The notes under the pieces: model-generated
What the model was told of the DNA's origin: nothing
Seen by the model: the letters and a program-made list of their open reading frames with translations, nothing else
Databases searched by the model: none
Part shown: positions 12,201-19,688 of the stretch, piece by piece
How positions within the stretch are numbered: the stretch's first letter is position 1
Layout of the letters: every line of letters starts with the position of its first letter
Source: Cordylochernes scorpioides
Taxonomy: Eukaryota; Arthropoda; Arachnida; Pseudoscorpiones; Chernetidae
Length of the DNA: 64,000 bases
Direction: 5' to 3'
NCBI GenBank assembly: GCA_030710605.1
Contig: CP092875.1
Location: 66,146,623 to 66,210,622 of the forward strand
Made by a program: the position numbers and the translations under genes

Positions 12201-14755
12201 TGAAATTAAGACATCAATGAGTTGTTGGTTATGAACTGACCTTGGTATGGTTGTGTCTGTCTGCAGTGCCTGTACATCAGCTTCTCTGGAGCCGTCCTAT
12301 GTACTCAGGGCCATAGGAGCAGAGGAGGACCTGGCCCACTCCTCCATCAGGTGAGAAGCACTTGATCCTTGACATGGGAAATCTATATTATTATTATCCC
12401 TAGTACATGTGGTACGGGTCATGAATCATCTTGGTGGGTAGAAGTTGGCAACTGCTTTTACTGTAAGTGCACCACATGTGAAAAGCAGTTTGACTTTTGC
12501 ACTTACAAGTGTGCCAGAGCCCTGTTTGGTTACTTGTACTCGCTGATGGGGTTGGACTTTTGCAAGAATCGGGGGGCCATCGCAGTAATTTTATTTATTT
12601 ATTTAGAAAAAGTGCCCAATACTGGGATTTGATCCCGGGTCGTAACAGTTGAAAACCAATGGTTTTGACCACCCTTCCACCAACCCCCTGGGAAATCTAT
12701 GCTCTCTCCGGGGCAACTTCCCCAAGAGGTGAATTTAAGGCCATAAATGTAGGCTTCAAAATTGATGATTTATCAAAGTCAAACACATGCACTTCTGGGG
12801 ATGAGTGATATAAACCATGCATTTTTGATAACCACAACCTGGGGATAAAATCCCGCATTTGTGGCACTTTATTCTCTGAATTAAAAAAAAATTGGCTCCA
12901 ATGGTTCTTAATTCTTAAAAAAGTCCAACCCCACCACTTAGTGCAAGTAACCAAATGGGGCTCTGGTACATTTGTAAGTGCCAAAGTCAAACTGCTTTCT
13001 ACATGTCTAGACATGTGGTGCACTAACAGTAAAAGCAGTAGCTAACTACTACCCAACATGATTATCATGGCCTGTACCATATGTATTAGGGATATATAAA
13101 AAACTATCTTCAGCCAACCTATACAATAATGATATTCTCCTCTACTGCAATAATGCTAGAGGCTGCTGTATATATTACTCTATGGGTCATCTCCTGGTGG
13201 AAGATGATTACTGCCATTTTTATACTGTAATAGACACACCAACTCAGTTTTTGAATAGTTCCCTAAAACAATAATGTGGACATGGCACCTGCCCGGTAAG
13301 CAGAAGGTTGTGGGTTCGATTCCCGCCCCTGGACACTTTTATTTTTCCGTTCGCCATTACTCTTCACATTTTCACCCTTTCATACGTCATCCAATCATAT
13401 ATAGACCATTACTCTTCATATATTCAACCTTTTCATACGTCATCCAAAAAGTTAGAAATAGTACATATTTCTCTTTAAAATTAATGTTAATTTTTCACAA
13501 AAAAGAAACTTATGTGGGGAGGCTTTAAGTATTACTTTATAAAACAATAATGTTCAAAAACTAACACATTTTGTTGGCCTGCATCAATGCTATGCAAGCT
13601 TGGTACCATCTTGCAATTGCACATCTCAGGAGGTACCTTTGTCCAAATTGAAACCCTGATCTTTTATTTATGAATCTTTCAATGTTTTATATAGTTGTTA
13701 CAGTGACCTGGTGATTTGATAAAAACAACTTGGGATCACATTGTGTACATTTTCTTAAACTAATTTGATGTTTCCTCCTAGTCTTTACTAGTCCAATCCC
13801 ACCAGAAAGTGCCATTAACTAAACTTTGTAAGTGCAAATTCAAACTACTTTCTAGGTTCTGCTTTCAGTAAAAGCAGTTTCTGTTCTCTATCCAACATGA
13901 TTATCATGGTCATGCATACTGGTGTATACAATAAAGCACAGTAGAACCTCTTCAATTCAACCAATTTTTTCAAATCCCAAGCATTTCTCCTTTAAAATTA
14001 CCATCTTTAATTCATAGATGGAAATTTTGCCGGGAGGATATTGATCTAAAGAGACAAAGGTGGCCTCTCCAGTAAAAATAGATGTCAAAACGTCAATAGA
14101 TGGCGTCTAGTTTTGACATCTATTTTTACGGGAGAGGCGACCTTTGTCTCTTTAGATCTTTAATTCAATCGACTATATTTCTAAAAACATAAGAATTCAA
14201 CCATTTAAAAAAATTCCATTCAACCTATTTACTTTACCTGCTGTAATTCAACACCTACTTTAATTCAATCATCCCTCCTCTCCTTCAGTTTTGACAACAT
14301 GTCCTAGAAGAATATCCAATAGCAGTGAATGCTGCATTGAATTAATAATCATCCTAACCATGGCTGATAAGACACAATTTGGATTATAAACACAAGGTAA
14401 TATGACCAAATCCAAACAAAGTGTGCCTGGATCATGATGCCATGATCAAACAAAAGCTAGGGGGTCGGTGGAAGGCTGGTAAACCGTTTGGTTTTCGACC
14501 ACTAGGACCCGGGTTCGAACCCGCATTGGACACTTTTTTTCTGTTTAAAGAAAAAAAAAATGCTCCAATGGCCCCCGATTCTTGCAAAAGTCCAACCCCA
14601 CCAGCGAGTGCAAGTAACCAAACGGGGCTCTGGCATTAGTAAGTGCAAAGTCGAACTGCTTTTCACATGTGTAGACATGTGGTGCACTTACAGTAAAAGC
14701 AGTCGCTAACTACCCACCATGATTATCATGGCCTGTACCACGTGTACTAGGGATA

Positions 14756-14789
<34 letters not shown>

Positions 14790-15381
14790 GCACCCCTATA
14801 CCCCAATCCATGAGGTCATGATCTCATGGAATTCGTGTAATCTTTACACAAGGGGATAAGAAACAACAACAGACCAAATCCAAACAAAGTGTGAGAAGTT
14901 TCGGTAACAGCATTGTTACCATCTTCAGACAAAAATGCTTAATGAATGATTTTCATTTTCACATGTATAGACATGTGGTGCACTTACAGTAAAAGCAGTC
15001 GCCTACTTCTACCCACCATGATTACCATGGCCTGTACAACGTGTACTAGGGATAAGCAAAAAAAAATTGTTTGGATTTGGTCTTGTGTTCCTAACCATGG
15101 CTGTATAATTCAACAGAAAATTTGGATCCCTTGGAATGTTGGTTTCCTACAGCTAAAGATGTTTCTGTGCAGGTTTGGAATCAGCAGATTCACCACAGAG
15201 GAAGAAGTAGACTACACAGCCGAGCAGTGCATCTACCATGTGAAGAGACTCAGAGAGATGAGGTAAGACTTGTGTTCAGGTTGTTGCGCAGGTTTTAAAC
15301 AACTGGTTGTTGCGCAGTCCTCTGTGGGAGATGGTCCAGGAAGGTATTGACATCAAAACAATCCAGTGGAGCCAGCACTGA
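3134..15381 (+). CDS. NFS1: Cysteine desulfurase NFS1, mitochondrial (partial: last 9 exons; haplotype A)
   Basis: PLP enzyme that takes sulfur from cysteine as a persulfide for Fe-S cluster assembly with ISCU, ISD11, ACP and frataxin in mitochondria. Exons: 3134-3271, 5566-5664, 7515-7608, 8989-9281, 9381-9486, 11152-11233, 12267-12350, 15173-15262, 15318-15381. All junctions keep frame and use AG/GT. They encode 349 residues that match animal NFS1 from QVASLIGAD to WSQH-stop. The PLP-binding [10 protein letters not shown] (human Lys258 equivalent) is in exon 4 of this set. The persulfide cysteine loop [14 protein letters not shown] (human Cys381 equivalent) spans the sixth and seventh. About 108 N-terminal residues, with the presequence, lie upstream of the window. 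The introns are full of SINEs and MITEs. It converges on DPH5. Confidence 0.97.
3356..3668 (+). mobile_element. SINE-A in NFS1 intron
   Basis: Full-length SINE-A with the head on the plus strand (GGGGTCGGTGGAAGGCTGG, box B at GGGTTCGATCCCCG) and the tail GATAAGCAAAAAAAAATAAATAAATA. The matching place in P2 (33640-33785) holds a GTAACA MITE instead, so the two copies differ in their insertions here. Confidence 0.85.
3676..3945. repeat. Large foldback element, ~115-bp arms
   Basis: Left arm AAAATGAAAGGATTTAAAAG onward, right arm its complement ending CCTTTCATTTTA. The inner ends carry CTCATCAGTGGTGAA and its complement. Mirror copy at 33373-33641. Solo arms of the same family lie near 25311, 46350, 61460 and 63915. 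Confidence 0.75.
4003..4210 (-). mobile_element. Old, diverged SINE-A
   Basis: Recognised by the order of body motifs (GGTGGGTAGTTAGTGACTG, CACATGTCTACA, TTGACATTTGCACTTACAAG) and a decayed box B. Present in mirror at about 33107-33330, so it predates haplotype divergence. A second old copy lies at about 4478-4632. Confidence 0.6.
4214..4375. mobile_element. Foldback MITE, GTAACA family
   Basis: Compact copy with almost no loop: the arms meet at GGTAACAGCGTTGTTACTGA. The flanks carry the usual ACAATTTGGATTATAGATTA outer sequence. Confidence 0.7.
4757..5185 (+). mobile_element. LTR-like sequence (solo LTR), ~430 bp
   Basis: Begins TGTTGTGTAACC and ends CCCACACAACA, the TG...CA form of a long terminal repeat, with AATAAA about 55 bp before the 3' end. 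A second copy, in reverse, is at 37080-37499. It is more GC-rich than its surroundings. No clear target-site duplication was seen, so it may be a fragment. It is absent from the mirror position in P2. Confidence 0.5.
5196..5500 (-). mobile_element. SINE-A in NFS1 intron
   Basis: Near full-length SINE-A ending CCACCGACCCCC just before ATAAGTTTTACAGTAG. In P2 a copy of opposite text but the same relative position is at 31710-32024. Confidence 0.8.
5566..5664 (+). CDS. NFS1: NFS1 exon b ([10 protein letters not shown]...)
   Basis: 99 bp, 33 codons, phase 0. Acceptor TTGCGCAG, donor GTAAGT. It contains the conserved EHKCVLDSC that follows ITTQT in animal NFS1. Confidence 0.95.
5665..6099. other. 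NFS1 intron sequence, nothing recognised
   Basis: Plain AT-rich intron between exon b and the mariner remnant. It is conserved with P2 31117-31549 apart from small changes. No exon, repeat or RNA gene was recognised. Confidence 0.5.
6100..7323 (-). pseudogene. Mariner transposon remnant (haplotype A copy)
   Basis: Ends AGGATGTTCCAAAAGTTC and the complement of AGGTTGTCCCAAAATTTC are degenerate inverted termini. The minus strand keeps pieces of a mariner transposase: an N-terminal helix-turn-helix ([20 protein letters not shown]-like) and the C-terminal WKKVIENDG region. Stops and frameshifts break it. The better-preserved mirror copy is at 29855-31116. It lies in the NFS1 intron between exons b and c in both haplotypes. 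Confidence 0.8.
7393..7495 (-). repeat. LINE-2 3' tail next to an NFS1 acceptor
   Basis: Reverse copy of the LINE-2 end (CTTTCTTATCTTCACTTAAC, then the TCAAGCCTGTAGAGCTTG hairpin). It stops about 20 bp before exon c. Mirror copy at about 29665-29785. Confidence 0.6.
7515..7608 (+). CDS. NFS1: NFS1 exon c ([12 protein letters not shown])
   Basis: 94 bp. Acceptor ATGTCCAG, donor GTGAGT, ending one base into a Gly codon. It carries VNNEIG, the conserved PLP-site segment. A LINE-2 3' tail ends only about 20 bp before the acceptor, so the branch-point region may be transposon-derived. Confidence 0.93.
7657..8704. mobile_element. 1-kb haplotype A-specific insertion (LTR-like part plus SINE-A)
   Basis: P2 reads straight through CACCATTTAATATGTGG where P1 has this block between two copies of CATTTAAT. 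The first ~700 bp include TGTGGTGGGCGCAGTCG, repeated ATTGGCT/ATTGGAT boxes and GATAATAAAACC, suggesting an LTR with promoter and poly(A) signals. No coding sequence is seen. The rest is a SINE-A. Confidence 0.5.
8395..8700 (-). mobile_element. SINE-A within the haplotype-specific insertion
   Basis: SINE-A on the minus strand with a mutated head (ACCAACCCCC, and TTGTAGCAGTCC before box B). It follows a TATATATA tract. Confidence 0.8.
8989..9281 (+). CDS. NFS1: NFS1 exon d (PLP-lysine exon)
   Basis: 293 bp, the longest exon, encoding [16 protein letters not shown], the PLP-lysine motif [10 protein letters not shown], then RRRPRVR and SGGGQERG. The donor here is GTTGGT, against GTAGGT in the P2 copy. 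The predicted protein is the same in both copies. Confidence 0.96.
9381..9486 (+). CDS. NFS1: NFS1 exon e
   Basis: 106 bp encoding [17 protein letters not shown] through HSYP. Acceptor TTTCCAG, donor GTAAGT. It corresponds to the less conserved linker before [10 protein letters not shown] in other animals. Confidence 0.93.
10037..10280. mobile_element. Haplotype A-specific insertion with long target-site duplication
   Basis: CCTATTTCAGA followed by ACACA occurs on both sides (about 10026 and 10276). P2 has a single copy (TGTATCTGAAATAGG near 27915). The insert begins with an ACACAC tract and AAAAACCTTTATTAAGACAC, which looks like the 3' end of a retroposon in reverse. Class not identified. 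Confidence 0.55.
10621..10971. mobile_element. Foldback element with ~60-bp termini
   Basis: Outer arms ATCCATAGAAGCATAGGG and its complement, then GACGCCATCTAT facing ATAGATGGCGTC. The ~220-bp core is not repeated inside. Mirror copy 27228-27582. A shorter relative lies at 14036-14160, and a lone arm near 45930 and 61900. Confidence 0.7.
11152..11233 (+). CDS. NFS1: NFS1 exon f ([13 protein letters not shown])
   Basis: 82 bp. Acceptor TGTTGCAG, donor GTAAGT (GTAAAT in P2). It encodes [19 protein letters not shown] and ends inside the serine codon before the catalytic SACTSA loop. Confidence 0.95.
11480..11878 (-). mobile_element. LINE-1 3' end interrupted by a SINE-A
   Basis: Minus-strand LINE-1 tail (TTTCCTATCTCCTAGTGCAAAG, then the codons for the C-terminus). 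A 5'-truncated SINE-A (about 11576-11863) splits it, flanked by GGTCCTGGAGTT on both sides. The same nesting occurs in P2 (26320-26720), so this SINE insertion is old and shared. Confidence 0.7.
11985..12108. mobile_element. Foldback MITE, GTAACA family (short)
   Basis: Arms AAGGTAATTAGACC and TTGGTCTTATTACCTT with a collapsed centre. Mirror copy at 25862-25982. Confidence 0.6.
12267..12350 (+). CDS. NFS1: NFS1 exon g (catalytic cysteine exon)
   Basis: 84 bp. It completes the serine codon and then encodes [17 protein letters not shown]. The Cys here is the persulfide-forming residue. The exon ends AHSSIR at a GTGAG donor. Confidence 0.96.
12397..12690 (-). mobile_element. SINE-A downstream of NFS1 exon g
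   Basis: Starts about 50 bp after the exon g donor. The head ends CCACCAACCCCC. Mirror copy at 24627-24935 in the other direction. Confidence 0.75.
12800..13095 (+). mobile_element. Old SINE-A copy abutting the previous one
   Basis: Diverged copy with head remnant GATAAAATCCCGCATT and tail CCTGTACCATATGTATTAGGG. It is head to head with the SINE-A at 12397-12690. Mirror at about 24216-24510. Confidence 0.65.
13277..13540 (+). mobile_element. SINE-B, tRNA-headed, haplotype A only
   Basis: Head GGCACCTGCCCGGTAAGCAG with box B GGGTTCGATTCCCG, then CCCTGGACAC and a 200-bp AT-rich body. It is bounded by perfect 12-bp duplications AAAACAATAATG (13265-13276 and 13541-13552). P2 has one copy of that 12-mer and no insert (about 24030-24045), so the empty site is seen directly. 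Two inverted copies of the same family form the foldback at 43811-44172. Confidence 0.85.
13690..13925 (+). mobile_element. Very old SINE-A copy
   Basis: Only the body order survives (CCAATCCCACCAG, TTTGTAAGTGCAAA, AGTAAAAGCAGTTTC, ATGATTATCATGG). Shared with P2 at about 23650-23840. Confidence 0.5.
13936..14340. mobile_element. MITE with nested short foldback
   Basis: Starts CAGTAGAACCTCTTCAATTC and runs through AATTCAACC-rich sequence. A 125-bp foldback (14036-14160, GATCTAAAGAGACAAAGG and complement) is inserted in it. The same arrangement is in P2 at about 23220-23650. Confidence 0.6.
14368..15110. mobile_element. Nested cluster: GTAACA MITE with SINE-A, SINE-D and a truncated SINE-A
   Basis: A GTAACA MITE is broken by a full SINE-A (14460-14787, plus, with a 27-A tail), a SINE-D (14788-14868, plus) and a 5'-truncated SINE-A (14955-15066, plus). 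P2 (22805-23225) has the SINE-D and the truncated SINE-A but not the full-length one, so the full-length insertion is specific to haplotype A. Confidence 0.65.
15173..15262 (+). CDS. NFS1: NFS1 exon h ([15 protein letters not shown] region)
   Basis: 90 bp encoding [18 protein letters not shown] through HVKRLREM. Acceptor TTCTGTGCAG, donor GTAAGA. The usual FGIGR is FGISR here, in both copies. Confidence 0.95.
15318..15381 (+). CDS. NFS1: NFS1 last coding exon with stop
   Basis: 64 bp encoding [20 protein letters not shown]-His and TGA (15379-15381). The intron before it is only 55 bp. Possible poly(A) signals AATAAA occur near 15434 and in the following 160 bp. Confidence 0.96.
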
Positions 15382-15737
15382 CCCCACTCACCTCTCTCTG
15401 TATCATAAGTTATAAATAGTTGAAGTATGTTATTAATAAAATTTCTCTTTTTAGATTCTCTACTATGGTAGCAACTTGTATTTTCAGATGTTGTTTACAA
15501 GATTTGGCTGGCTGGACCAATTCAATGGTTTTTCCTCCTTTTTGCCACAATGTGGAAATAAATATTGAAAAAATAATAAAGATTTTCCAATCAAAATTGG
15601 TGCTAAAAAAACATGTCTCTCATGATGTAATTTTTTTTTATTTTCTCCTTATTTTACAAAACCAGGATGCAAATAGCGTATGGATAAAGTTTATATGTAA
15701 TAAATTGTAAACCTAACAGGTATCTGTACCATGTTGT

Positions 15738-16062
15738 TGTTGTTGTTTCTTATCCCCTTGTGTAAAGATTACACGAATTCCATGAGTTCATGCTCCTCGA
15801 GCTGTTTTATGATGAGCAGCGGCCTCTCCCAAAGGTCCTGTTTAGTGCATCTAATGCAAGCCAAAATGTGTTCTGGAGCTGCAGGTACCAAACTACATTT
15901 TGGGCAAGTGGGATAAATTTTGTTATTATTTTCTATCTTCAATGGCTTGAGATGGCCTGTTCTAAATCTTGTTAGTGTTGTTTGATGCTGTCTATTTCTG
16001 ATGTTCAGAGCTCCTCCTGGGTTTACTCCACTGTACCAACTGTGCTTAGGTGGGAGTATCTG
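15738..16062 (-). mobile_element. LINE-1 3' fragment (C-terminal ORF2), haplotype A only
   Basis: The minus-strand frame encodes a LINE C-terminus with NPGGALNIRNRQHQTTLTRF, a CPKC...HILAC cysteine motif and the end HELMEFV-stop. Then come TTACACAAGGGG and an AACAAC tail. It resembles the end of jockey-like LINE polyproteins after RNase H. TATCTGTACCAT flanks it on both sides, and P2 keeps the empty site near 22175. The insertion is 5'-truncated, as is typical for LINEs. Confidence 0.75.
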
Positions 16063-16145
16063 TACCATTGTATGTGGTTGATGTTGACAGTTGTTGTTAG
16101 CGTCCTTCAAGTTCACTTTTGGTGACTATGGACAAATATTCTTTA

Positions 16146-16322
16146 ATATGATCTGTTGTGACCTAATCCAAATAATTTAATAGTGTGTGACGTTTCGGTA
16201 AAATATAAAAAATGTTTTTATTTTATAACATTTTTTTCTTTTGTCTGATGATGGTCACAATGCTGTTACCGAAACGTCACACACTATTAAACTATTTGGA
16301 TTAGGTCCTTTTTTCTTGTACC
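16146..16322. mobile_element. Foldback MITE, GTAACA family (variant with TTAGGTC end)
   Basis: Arms ACCTAATCCAAATAATTTAA, TGTGTGACGTTTCGGTAA and complements, with an AT-rich loop. Mirror at 21655-22090, where a LINE-1 has entered the loop side. Confidence 0.65.
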
Positions 16323-16362
16323 ATTGTACATACAAGGAGACGACTATACATAAAGTGTATGT

Positions 16363-16665
16363 GTGATATGTATATCTATACGTAAAGTGATTATGATACA
16401 CAAGACTTTTATAGTGGATTCCATGTTTGAAAGGTCTTCACTACGCTCTCAATGCCCAGTGTGTCCTGTTTTAAGACAGGACAAGCAGGTGGCATCTCCA
16501 CAGGACAAGTTGGTATTGATTATCTCTCCTATGTTATCACGGGTGAGTGAGGTTGAAAAAGTCCTCTTCTGGATTGACTTGAAGTCAAGGCTGTCACTTG
16601 GCAGCTGCCAGGGCATCAGCATTTTCATTCAGCACTTACATTACCACCAAAAGTTACCAGTGTAG
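16363..16665 (+). other. 100-codon open frame between the two gene tails
   Basis: Open frame containing SQCPVCPVLRQDK. The P2 copy (21299-21604, minus) stays open with one codon inserted and a few changes. The opposite strand also stays partly open and reads CLSCLKTGHTGH, like part of a CCHC zinc knuckle, so this may be an old retroelement fragment. Two haplotypes this similar stay open by chance fairly often, so coding is not supported. Confidence 0.2.
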
Positions 16666-16744
16666 AATCTTTGAAATATGATAAAGCACAATTTGGGTTA
16701 TAATTTATTTGGATTAGGTCTTATTTTCTTGTATCTATAATCTT

Positions 16745-16905
16745 TAAAATTTTACACATATAAATTTACTGGCAATGCGCTTCTTTTAAATATATCAAAT
16801 AATATCTCTACAGACCTTACGATAAGGTCTGTAGAGATAATATTTGATTATATTTTTAAAAAGCGCATTGCCAGTAAATTTATATGTGTAAAATTTTAAC
16901 GTAGA
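16745..16905. repeat. Near-perfect 80-bp-arm foldback
   Basis: TAAAATTTTACACATATAAA to CTACAGACCTTAC and its complement meet around ACGATAAGGT. In P2 one arm is amplified three-fold (20896-21222). Confidence 0.75.
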
Positions 16906-16968
16906 TGGCAATTAAATTTATCTATAATCTTTGAAAGAATTTTCACTCAACACCCCATTACATATTTT

Positions 16969-17080
16969 AAGTGTGCCTGGATCATGGTGCCATGATCAAC
17001 GAAAGCTGCGCCCTACACCCCATTCCATGAACTTATGGAATTCATGTAATCTTTACACAAGGGGATAAGAAACAACAACA
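16969..17080 (+). mobile_element. SINE-D (short retroposon sharing the LINE-1 tail)
   Basis: About 112 bp: GTGCCTGGATCATGGTGCCA, a short body, then ATGGAATTCATGTAATCTTT and TTACACAAGGGGATAAGAAA with an ACAAC tail. The last ~60 bp match the end of LINE-1 (stop codon region plus tail). Mirror 20709-20830. Confidence 0.65.
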
Positions 17081-17168
17081 TATTTTAAAATATAAAATTA
17101 ACAAAAGTAACTTTATTAAAAATGTCAAGTATAATACAATATATTACAATGTGAAGGAGAGAGGAGGG

Positions 17169-18105
17169 TCAATGTAGTTCAGCATGTTGAAGACAGGAGG
17201 CATCGAGGGCAAAGAGGCGGAGCATGTCCAGCTCCAGGGGGTGGAGCTTGCCAGCAATGATCAGGGAATGGAGAGGCGGACCCAGATCCAGGGTGCCCAT
17301 CTGCTCCAGACTGCAGGCCACCACCCTCTGGTCCGCACTGCCTACCTTGGCCAGTCCCACACACAGGGAGTCCTTGGTGTACGCTTCACACACACAATAA
17401 CACATGGTAGTGGTGGGACAAGAACAAAAAATATATATATTTTAAAATTATCCCTAGTTCAAAAAATAAAATCCACTGAAATCCAAATATTAATAAAAAC
17501 CTTCCGAGGATAAGTCTCTTTGTCTCCTTTGTTTGTTTTTGTAAGACAGTAGAACCTCCCTGTAAAGGACAACACCTAATAGCAGAGCTAAAGTGTCCTT
17601 TAGGGAGAGGTGTCCTCTTACCAGAGTTTCTAAATTGTAATGGGAGGTTCTACTGTACATTAAATATATATTTTACTAATGAGAATTATCTCCTTATGAC
17701 AGGAGGGGTGAATAAAAGATAACTTAAGATATCTTATATCAGAAAAAGAAGGGAGGCAACTGATATTTTCAAGGCAATATATATAATAGGTTAGATTTGA
17801 GTGGATTTTAAAAAACTAAAAATTTTTAAAACAAGTTATAACACATTTCAATTCATGATAAAATTGTGAAAAAAAGTTTTAAAATTACAAATATTTTCTC
17901 ACAATGAGTATCTTTTTTAATAAAAAGAAAATATTTGTAATTTTATAACACATTTCAGTTTAGACATTCTGTCACAAGGTAAAAAAAATAAAGACCTAAA
18001 TCATCCGAGTCTCCAGCTTCCTTCTTCCTCTCAATGATCTCCAGCAGTTGCTGTGCAGCCTGGCTGACTGTCATAAACCTCGGAGGATCGTAGATCTTGC
18101 GTTTC
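17169..18105 (-). CDS. DPH5: Diphthine methyl ester synthase DPH5, last two exons (haplotype A)
   Basis: Exon 7 is 17996-18105 (KRKIYDPPRFMTVSQAAQQL...). Exon 8 is 17169-17383 (YTKDSLCVGLAKVGSADQRV ... AELH-stop). Junction phases match those of exon 6 elsewhere in the window. The gene is cut by the scaffold gap: its upstream exons on this haplotype are at 53591-62490 on the minus strand. The poly(A) signal complement TTTATT is at about 17112. Exon 7 uses the weak donor GTCTTT in both haplotypes. Confidence 0.95.
17548..17662. mobile_element. MITE-P in DPH5 intron 7
   Basis: CAGTAGAACCTCCCTGTAAA and its complement GGGAGGTTCTACTGTA enclose short inverted copies of GGACAACACC and GTCCTCTTACC. 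Mirror 20136-20253. A 75-bp AT-rich foldback follows at 17870-17945. Confidence 0.65.
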
Positions 18106-18245
18106 CTGGAGGAACACAACAAAATTGTCATTTGCCGTAACAAGATAAAATATGCAACCACAGAAAAGATTTAGGAAATAGATAGTAAAAGGAGACCAAA
18201 AACATGCAAACTTATGTTTTGTTTATTGTATAGAACCATACAACG

Positions 18246-18560
18246 ATAAGGTGTCGGTGGAAGGAGGGTCTAAACTGTTGGTTTTCGGCCGTACAACCCA
18301 GGTTCAATTCCCGCATTGGGCACTTTTTTTCAGATTTAAAAAAAAAAAAAAAATTGCTCCAATGGCCCCCGATTCTTGCAAAAGTCCAACCCTACCAGCA
18401 AGTGAAAGTAACCAAACGGAGCTCTGGCACATTTGTAAGTGCAAAGTCAAACTGCTTTTCACATGTTTAAACACGTGGTGCACTTACAGTAAAAGCAGTC
18501 GCCAACTTCTACCCACCATGATTATCATGGCCTGTACCATACTAGGGAAAAGTAAAAAAA
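18246..18560 (+). mobile_element. SINE-A in DPH5 intron 6
   Basis: Head GGTGTCGGTGGAAGG with box B GGTTCAATTCCCG (mutated). Its allelic copy is at 52147-52455 in P3. That pairing of P1 with P3 is direct evidence that P3 continues into the sequence represented by P1 and P2. Confidence 0.8.
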
Positions 18561-18934
18561 TATATATATATACAACAACATTCACACACCATGTACAAGT
18601 TCACTCCAAATCAAGTTTCTAGAAAGTACTTGTTCATTTAGTTTAAAAAGTAAATTTAGTTTGCTTTCTCAATATAGATCAATTTAGTTTTCTAATGAAA
18701 ACTGTCCTTTGTAGAGAGGTGTCCTCTCAAGGAGGTTCTACTGCACTGACAAAAAAAAAAGTCCTGTTGGATCGAGAAAAGTCACAACCCCATGTAGGTA
18801 AATCAGACTGTCAGCATGGTACAGGTTATATATTAATTCTCCATTAAATAAAATGTGGACATGGTGAAAGCTACTAAGAGTGCCATGGACAGATAAAAGA
18901 ACAAATATTTCAATCTCAAATGAAATCAATTCTG

Positions 18935-19327
18935 GTCTTTCTTATCTCCACTCCACAATCATATTAGGGTATCAAGCTTATAAAGCTTGAGACTTTTGAT
19001 GGTGTCTCCCGGGGAAGAGTAGAGCTCATCAATACAGTCAATAATGTATTTTGGGGTTGCAGGTTGACACTTAGTACATAGTGGGAAAACCTTGCAACAA
19101 TTCTGGAAAGTCATTGTCCGTAGATGACCAGACTTAAGACTGGAAATCAAAGACTGTTGTTCTCTTGGGAGGACAGAATCAGTGCTTGTCCCTCCTGCTC
19201 TGTACCAGTCATGTGCAGCATTAGACTTCCATTCCTGCAGGCATTGGGTTTTGATGGTACAGAGGAGGTCTCTTTCACCTAGTTGGGTGGTAGGGTGGCT
19301 TCAGGTAAGGCCAAGAGCTCCAGCCTA
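18935..19327 (-). mobile_element. LINE-2 3' fragment, haplotype A only
   Basis: Minus-strand frame reads EWKSNAAHDWYRAGGT, LPREQQ, SLKSGHLRTMTFQ, a CTKC...YIIDCID motif and KLYKLDTLI-stop: the C-terminal end of a jockey-like LINE. The tail is GAGTGGAGATAAGAAAGA. TCAATTCTGG and TCAATCCTGG flank it, and P3 (about 51770) has the empty site. Confidence 0.7.
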
Positions 19328-19513
19328 TGACAGAGAGTTCAATCCTGGTAGATCCCAAGAATCCAAAATATATGTAAACATAGACACTGACCTACTTCAG
19401 ATACATATTGAGAGCAAATGGATTAAAAAAGATGTTGGAAAAATTGAAAGAAGAGAGCAAGACTACAAGGTAAAAAGACCAAATCCAAATAAATTAATAG
19501 TGTCTTACATTTC

Positions 19514-19613
19514 NNNNNNNNNNNNNNNNNNNNNNNNNNNNNNNNNNNNNNNNNNNNNNNNNNNNNNNNNNNNNNNNNNNNNNNNNNNNNNNNNNNNNNN
19601 NNNNNNNNNNNNN
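19514..19613. other. Scaffold gap 1 (100 N)
   Basis: Exactly 100 N. The flanks do not belong together: the left flank continues at 52625 and the right flank continues from 52524 (see findings). Confidence 0.95.
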
Positions 19614-19688
19614 TATTTCCTAAGTCTCTTCTGTGGTTGCATATTTTATCTTGTTACGGCAAATGACAATTTTGTTGTGTTCATCCAG

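Noticed and set aside
17184-17513. Plus-strand open frame across DPH5 exon 8
   Set aside because: Antisense shadow of the real exon on the minus strand; mirrored in the same way at 20281-20607.
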